From Betaproteobacteria bacterium (GTDB taxonomy: Bacteria > Pseudomonadota > Gammaproteobacteria > Burkholderiales > SG8-41), in assembly GCA_025356695.1 (NCBI GenBank), contig JANXSE010000174.1:1-9204 (forward strand): DNA of 9,204 nucleotides, written 5' to 3'. Within the stretch, counting starts at the first letter, position 1, and each line of letters opens with the position of its first letter. Both the position numbers and the translations under genes were made by a program. Under the pieces are notes generated by a model. It saw only the letters and a list, made by a program, of their open reading frames with translations, did not search any database and was not told where the DNA came from. Of this stretch, positions 6,683 to 9,204 are shown one piece after another.

Positions 6683-7297
6683 ATGACGTCCGACCGCAGC
6701 ACCGTAAATTACGCCATCGCGCCCGAGCGCATGCCGATGCTTGATGAAAACAAAATGACGCCGGCACAGAAAAAAGCCGCCGCCGACATCACCGCCGGCC
6801 CGCGCGGCGAGGTCAAAGGCCCCTTCGTCGCGCTGCTGCGCAGCCCGGAATTCATGAACCGCGTGCAAAAGGTCGGCGAATACATCCGCTTCGTCTGCCC
6901 GCTCGACAAACGCATCAACGAATTCGCCGCCATCATCGCCGCGCGCCACTGGGGCCAGCAGTTCGAATGGTGGGCGCATTACCGCCAGGCGCTCGAACAC
7001 GGCCTCGACCGGAAAATCGCCGACGCCGTCGCCGAAGGCCGCCGCCCCGACGGCATGGCCGAGGACGAAACCATCGTCTACGATCTGCTCACCGAAGTGC
7101 TCAATACCAAGGGTGCAAGCGACACGACCTATGCGCGCGCCGTGAAGAAATTCGGCGAGGAAGGTCTGATCGATCTCGTCGGCATCGCCGGTTATTACGC
7201 GCTGCTGGCGATGGTGATGAACGTTGCACGCACCGCGGTGCCCGAAGGCAATCCGCTGCCGCTGCCGCCGCTGCCGCTGCGCGCGCAGCCGAAGTAG
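6683..7297 (+). CDS. Carboxymuconolactone decarboxylase (CMD)/AhpD-fold family protein
   Basis: A 204-residue cytoplasmic protein with no signal peptide. The central helical region NEFAAIIAARHWGQQFEWWAHY (79-100) is the CMD-domain core: E80, H89, E95 and H99 are arranged as E-x3-H near the end of the helix, followed by a HGLDRKIADAVAEGR helix. The CxxC pair of AhpD-type peroxidase reductants is absent; the only cysteine is C72. That places it with the cysteine-less CMD members, which include lactone decarboxylases and many uncharacterised proteins. The N-terminal part (MPMLDENKMTPAQKKAAAD) is typical of longer CMD relatives near catabolic genes. The C-terminus ends in a Pro/Leu stretch (PLPLPPLPLR, 191-200). 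The start is supported by AGAGGAG (6668-6674). It is a single gene between divergent Bug-MBL-Bug and convergent Bug5, only 27 bp from the latter's stop. A role in aromatic or ring-lactone breakdown is possible but not shown. Confidence 0.87.
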   Translation: MTSDRSTVNYAIAPERMPMLDENKMTPAQKKAAADITAGPRGEVKGPFVALLRSPEFMNRVQKVGEYIRFVCPLDKRINEFAAIIAARHWGQQFEWWAHYRQALEHGLDRKIADAVAEGRRPDGMAEDETIVYDLLTEVLNTKGASDTTYARAVKKFGEEGLIDLVGIAGYYALLAMVMNVARTAVPEGNPLPLPPLPLRAQPK

Positions 7298-7324
7298 CAA
7301 CAGGCGACACGCCGGCCTGCGACG

Positions 7325-8275
7325 TTATTCGGCGCGTATGCCGGCGTTTTTCACCAGCCGGGAAACCGTTGCGATCTCGCTTTTGATGCGCGCAGCCAGC
7401 GCGTCGGGGCTGCCCGACTGCGCTTCCATGCCGCTGGCGAGAAAGCGTTCCTTCAACTCCGCCTCGCGCAGCGACTGCTCGACCGTCTGATTGAGCTGGT
7501 TGACGATCGCAGCGGGGGTTTTGAGCGGGGCCGCCAGCGCATAGATCGCCACCATTTCATAACCGGGCAAACCCGCCGCGGCCACCGTCGGCAGCCCCGG
7601 TGCCAGCGCCGAGGGCTGCGCACTGGTGACCGCCAGCGCGCGCAGGCGGCCGCTGCTGACATGCCGCATCACCGAACCTGCCGTGGCGAACATCAACTGC
7701 AACTGTCCGCCAAGCAGATCGTTCATCGCCGGCCCCGCGCCCTTGTAGGCGATGCGCGTGATATCGACGCCAGCCATCTGCTTGAACAATTCAACCGCGA
7801 GATGAATCGACGAACCGGTGCCGCCCGAGCCGTAATTGAGCGCGCCCGGCTTCGCCTTCGCCAGCGCGATGAGTTCCCTGATGGAAGTTGCCGCCACGGA
7901 AGAATGCACGACGACGATATTCGGATTGGTCGCCACCAGCGAAATCGGCGCGAAGTCTTTCGCCGGATCGTAGTTCGTGTGGTCGAACACCGGTGCGAAC
8001 AGTATGGTGCTGCTGACCAGCAGCAGCGTGTAACCGTCAGGCGTCGCCTTCACCAGCATGTCGCCGATCAAACGACCGGGGCGGTTTTCCACCACCACCT
8101 GTTTGCCCAGCGGCACGGCCATGCGCTGCGCGATCACGCGCGCGGCAAGGTCGGCGCCGCCGCCGACTTCGGCACTGAGGATGCGGATAGGTTTGTAGGG
8201 GTAGGGTTGTGCAAATGCATCTGATAAAAAAAGTGACTGGCCAAAAACAGTGGCTGCCATAAACCAGAAGCGCAA
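7325..8275 (-). CDS. Bug/TctC-family tripartite tricarboxylate transporter substrate-binding protein with divergent ligand loops
   Basis: A 316-residue receptor if it starts at the TTG at 8273-8275. The leader MRFWFMAATVFGQSLFLSDAFA then acts as signal peptide before QPYPYKPIRI. The TTG has a strong GGGGGAGGGG tract five to eight bases upstream. The ATG at 8258-8260 would give 311 residues but lacks a positive N-terminus and a well-spaced ribosome binding site. The mature body is clearly Bug family: ENRPG, TPDGYTLLL, a YDPAKDFAPI segment, NYGSGGTGSS, IAYKGAGPA, PGLPTVAAAGLPGY. Two loops deviate: the first reads SAEVGGGAD (34-42) instead of VPFAPGGxxD, and the second reads ENRPGRLIGD (63-72), apparently three residues shorter than the usual ENRPGAGGNIG form. 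It follows the MmgE/PrpD gene in the same orientation, with a 220-bp repeat between. The ligand is unknown. Confidence 0.92.
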   Translation of the reverse strand: MRFWFMAATVFGQSLFLSDAFAQPYPYKPIRILSAEVGGGADLAARVIAQRMAVPLGKQVVVENRPGRLIGDMLVKATPDGYTLLLVSSTILFAPVFDHTNYDPAKDFAPISLVATNPNIVVVHSSVAATSIRELIALAKAKPGALNYGSGGTGSSIHLAVELFKQMAGVDITRIAYKGAGPAMNDLLGGQLQLMFATAGSVMRHVSSGRLRALAVTSAQPSALAPGLPTVAAAGLPGYEMVAIYALAAPLKTPAAIVNQLNQTVEQSLREAELKERFLASGMEAQSGSPDALAARIKSEIATVSRLVKNAGIRAE

Positions 8276-8288
8276 ACTCCCCTCCCCC
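8276..8288 (-). promoter_or_regulatory. Purine-rich ribosome binding site of the fifth Bug gene, at the edge of the repeat
   Basis: On the minus strand a GGGGGAGGGG tract (8279-8288) precedes the TTG at 8275 by three bases, with its GGAGG core (8281-8285) five bases upstream. It decides the TTG start over the ATG at 8260, which would be about 16 bases from the tract. The tract abuts the end of the structured repeat. Confidence 0.5.
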
Positions 8289-8343
8289 TGAGAGCCGCCG
8301 AGCAGCGCAGATACATCGGGGGATGTCGGCGAGCACTGTCTGA

Positions 8344-8368
8344 GCCCTTGTCGTTTTTTGACAAGGGC
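8344..8368. repeat. 9-bp hairpin with T6 loop inside the structured repeat
   Basis: GCCCTTGTC (8344-8352) and GACAAGGGC (8360-8368) pair perfectly around a seven-base loop GTTTTTT. It is a strong stem-loop but has no T-tract after the stem in either direction, so it is not an intrinsic terminator. Confidence 0.7.
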
Positions 8369-8445
8369 GAGTTGCGCAGCCGCCCGATGTGTCGAGCAGC
8401 GCAGGGGAGTCCGCAGGACCGGCGAACCGGGGGTCGCCTTCTTTT

Positions 8446-8479
8446 GGTTACTTTTCTTGGCGAAGCAAGAAAAGTAACC
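8446..8479. repeat. 14-bp perfect inverted repeat, core of the structured repeat
   Basis: GGTTACTTTTCTTG (8446-8459) is exactly complementary to CAAGAAAAGTAACC (8466-8479), with the six-base loop GCGAAG. It lies about 60-90 bases past the stop of the MmgE/PrpD gene in the direction of transcription. The stem is AT-richer than its surroundings and could fold in either strand's RNA. Confidence 0.8.
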
Positions 8480-8537
8480 GGCCGCCGGGCCGCCCCCGGC
8501 GAACTCAAACAACCGTGATATGCGTGCAAACATATCC

Positions 8538-9204
8538 TTAAGCACGCAGCTGTTGCATAACCGATTTGATATTGGAAACCGCTTCAATTTCCAGCAATGA
8601 CTTCTGCAAAGCCGCAGTCCGCGCCGCCCCGAACTGCGGCTCCACCAGTTCATTGAACTTCGCCGACAGCTCCGCACGATCCATGCGCGTGAACCAGGTT
8701 TCTTCCTCGAATTTTTTGCCGTCGCGCGTGCGGATGATGACGATGGCGTGGCGGCCGTGCTCCATGCCGGTCCAGTCGTCGCGGCCGACAAATTTGACGC
8801 GGTCTATCATCGTCGCAATCGCCGCATCGACGGCCGCCTGCGGGCCGTGCAGTTTATAGAAGTCGAGCTTGCCGGTGGCGGCAGCAATCGCGCTGACTTT
8901 CAACGCCGAGATCGAGGCGTGGCGCGTCGTCGGCACGCGCTTGACGCCGCGCGTCGGCATGTGGATTTCGATCTGCTCGATCTGTTCGGGCTTGATACTG
9001 TTGTCTTTGAGCAGACGGAACAGCGCGCCCAGATAAGTCTGGTTCGGCGTGCCGGCCGAATAACGCTTGTGCATGACGTCGGTGATCGAATAGTACTCGC
9101 CGAGCTTGTCGAGCAGCTCGGGACCGGCTTCCGGCGTATTGAGGTAGGCGTCGAACAAACCATGCGTGCCGTCGAGGATGTCGGTGGGCGCGTAGCAGCC
9201 CTTG
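8538..9204 (-). CDS. MmgE/PrpD-family protein, C-terminal part (5' end beyond window)
   Basis: The frame is open from the right edge to TAA at 8538-8540, giving 221 residues of a family usually about 450-480 long, so the N-terminal half lies outside. Family hallmarks: KGCYAPTDILDGTHGLFDAY (1-20 of the visible part, equivalent to the GFTGP..ILEG..GFF segment), HKRYSAGTPNQTYLGAL (45-61, equivalent to the K.YP.....H/Q..IDA segment of 2-methylcitrate dehydratase relatives), IEQIEIHMP (75-83), and a final ELSAKFNELVEPQFG segment (178-192). Members include PrpD (2-methylcitrate dehydratase), cis-aconitate decarboxylase and many dehydratase-like proteins of unknown substrate. Acidic or ketoacid substrates fit a neighbourhood of Bug receptors, and MmgE/PrpD genes often sit beside Bug genes in Burkholderiales. 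No specific reaction can be assigned from the C-terminal half. Confidence 0.88.
   Translation of the reverse strand, partial: KGCYAPTDILDGTHGLFDAYLNTPEAGPELLDKLGEYYSITDVMHKRYSAGTPNQTYLGALFRLLKDNSIKPEQIEQIEIHMPTRGVKRVPTTRHASISALKVSAIAAATGKLDFYKLHGPQAAVDAAIATMIDRVKFVGRDDWTGMEHGRHAIVIIRTRDGKKFEEETWFTRMDRAELSAKFNELVEPQFGAARTAALQKSLLEIEAVSNIKSVMQQLRA

Larger units (their letters stand above)
8290..8510. repeat. Structured intergenic repeat element with nested hairpins
   Basis: About 220 bases of non-coding DNA between the MmgE/PrpD gene and the fifth Bug gene, packed with self-complementarity. Seen directly: a 14-bp perfect inverted repeat 8446-8459/8466-8479 enclosed by a 7-bp pair CCGGGGG/CCCCCGG (8427-8433 with 8493-8499); GGCGA/TCGCC (8421-8425 with 8434-8438); a 9-bp stem 8344-8352/8360-8368; ACATCGGG/CCCGATGT (8313-8320 with 8383-8390); and a 12-bp direct repeat CGAGCAGCGCAG (8299-8310 and 8393-8404). 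The TTACTTTTCTTG-GCGAAG-CAAGAAAAGTAA core resembles, from memory, a dispersed repeat seen in many beta- and gammaproteobacterial genomes, often mis-annotated as short proteins. An open minus-strand frame crosses it without a start or coding character, so I do not call a gene here. Confidence 0.72.

Noticed and set aside
6572..7300. A 242-codon leftward frame opposite the CMD-family gene
   Set aside because: It mirrors the CMD gene, has low-complexity Arg/Ala/Val/Asp-rich composition and no motif. The CMD frame has a ribosome binding site and family residues.
8290..8510. CRISPR array or transposon end
   Set aside because: There is only one 12-bp direct repeat pair with no regular spacing, no target-site duplication and no transposase. 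The structure is nested inverted repeats.
7325..8791. A 488-codon leftward frame that would extend the fifth Bug protein by about 170 residues through the repeat and into the MmgE/PrpD gene
   Set aside because: The extra part overlaps a clearly coding gene in another frame and the hairpin repeat. It has no family similarity and would bury the signal peptide. The start near 8275 is far better.

Overview
The window is GC-rich chromosomal DNA that looks betaproteobacterial, most likely Burkholderiales or a close relative. The case for this is the five different periplasmic receptors of the Bug/TctC type (tripartite tricarboxylate transporter substrate-binding proteins) in about 9 kb. Large expansions of that family are characteristic of Bordetella, Cupriavidus, Polaromonas and their relatives. 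The genus cannot be resolved from the sequence. No rRNA, tRNA, CRISPR array, transposase or phage gene was seen.

Layout from left to right. (1) A leftward Bug receptor, cut at its C-terminus by the window edge (1-856). (2) A rightward three-gene cluster: a small PII-like protein (1060-1359), a Bug receptor (1423-2376) and an NMT1/THI5-type solute-binding protein (2414-3409). (3) A repeat island between convergent units (about 3413-3507), made of a 20-bp perfect inverted repeat and a REP-like hairpin. (4) A leftward three-gene cluster, in transcription order: Bug receptor (5565-6536), exported metallo-beta-lactamase-fold protein (4535-5488), Bug receptor (3573-4538). The last two overlap by an ATGA. 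(5) A rightward single gene for a carboxymuconolactone decarboxylase-family protein (6683-7297). (6) A leftward pair: an MmgE/PrpD-family gene entering from the right edge (8538-9204) and a fifth Bug receptor (7325-8275). They are separated by about 220 bp of nested hairpins resembling a dispersed repeat (8290-8510).

Taken together, this is an uptake and catabolism neighbourhood for small carboxylate-like compounds. Six periplasmic binding proteins are encoded, but no TctA/TctB or ABC permease or ATPase lies in the window, so these receptors must use membrane partners encoded elsewhere or have another role. The enzymes (exported MBL-fold protein, CMD family, MmgE/PrpD family) are consistent with processing imported organic acids, but no substrate can be named. 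The most notable points are the MBL protein, which lacks two of the usual metal ligands, the PII-like protein heading a receptor operon, and the structured repeat that seems to supply the ribosome binding site of the last Bug gene.
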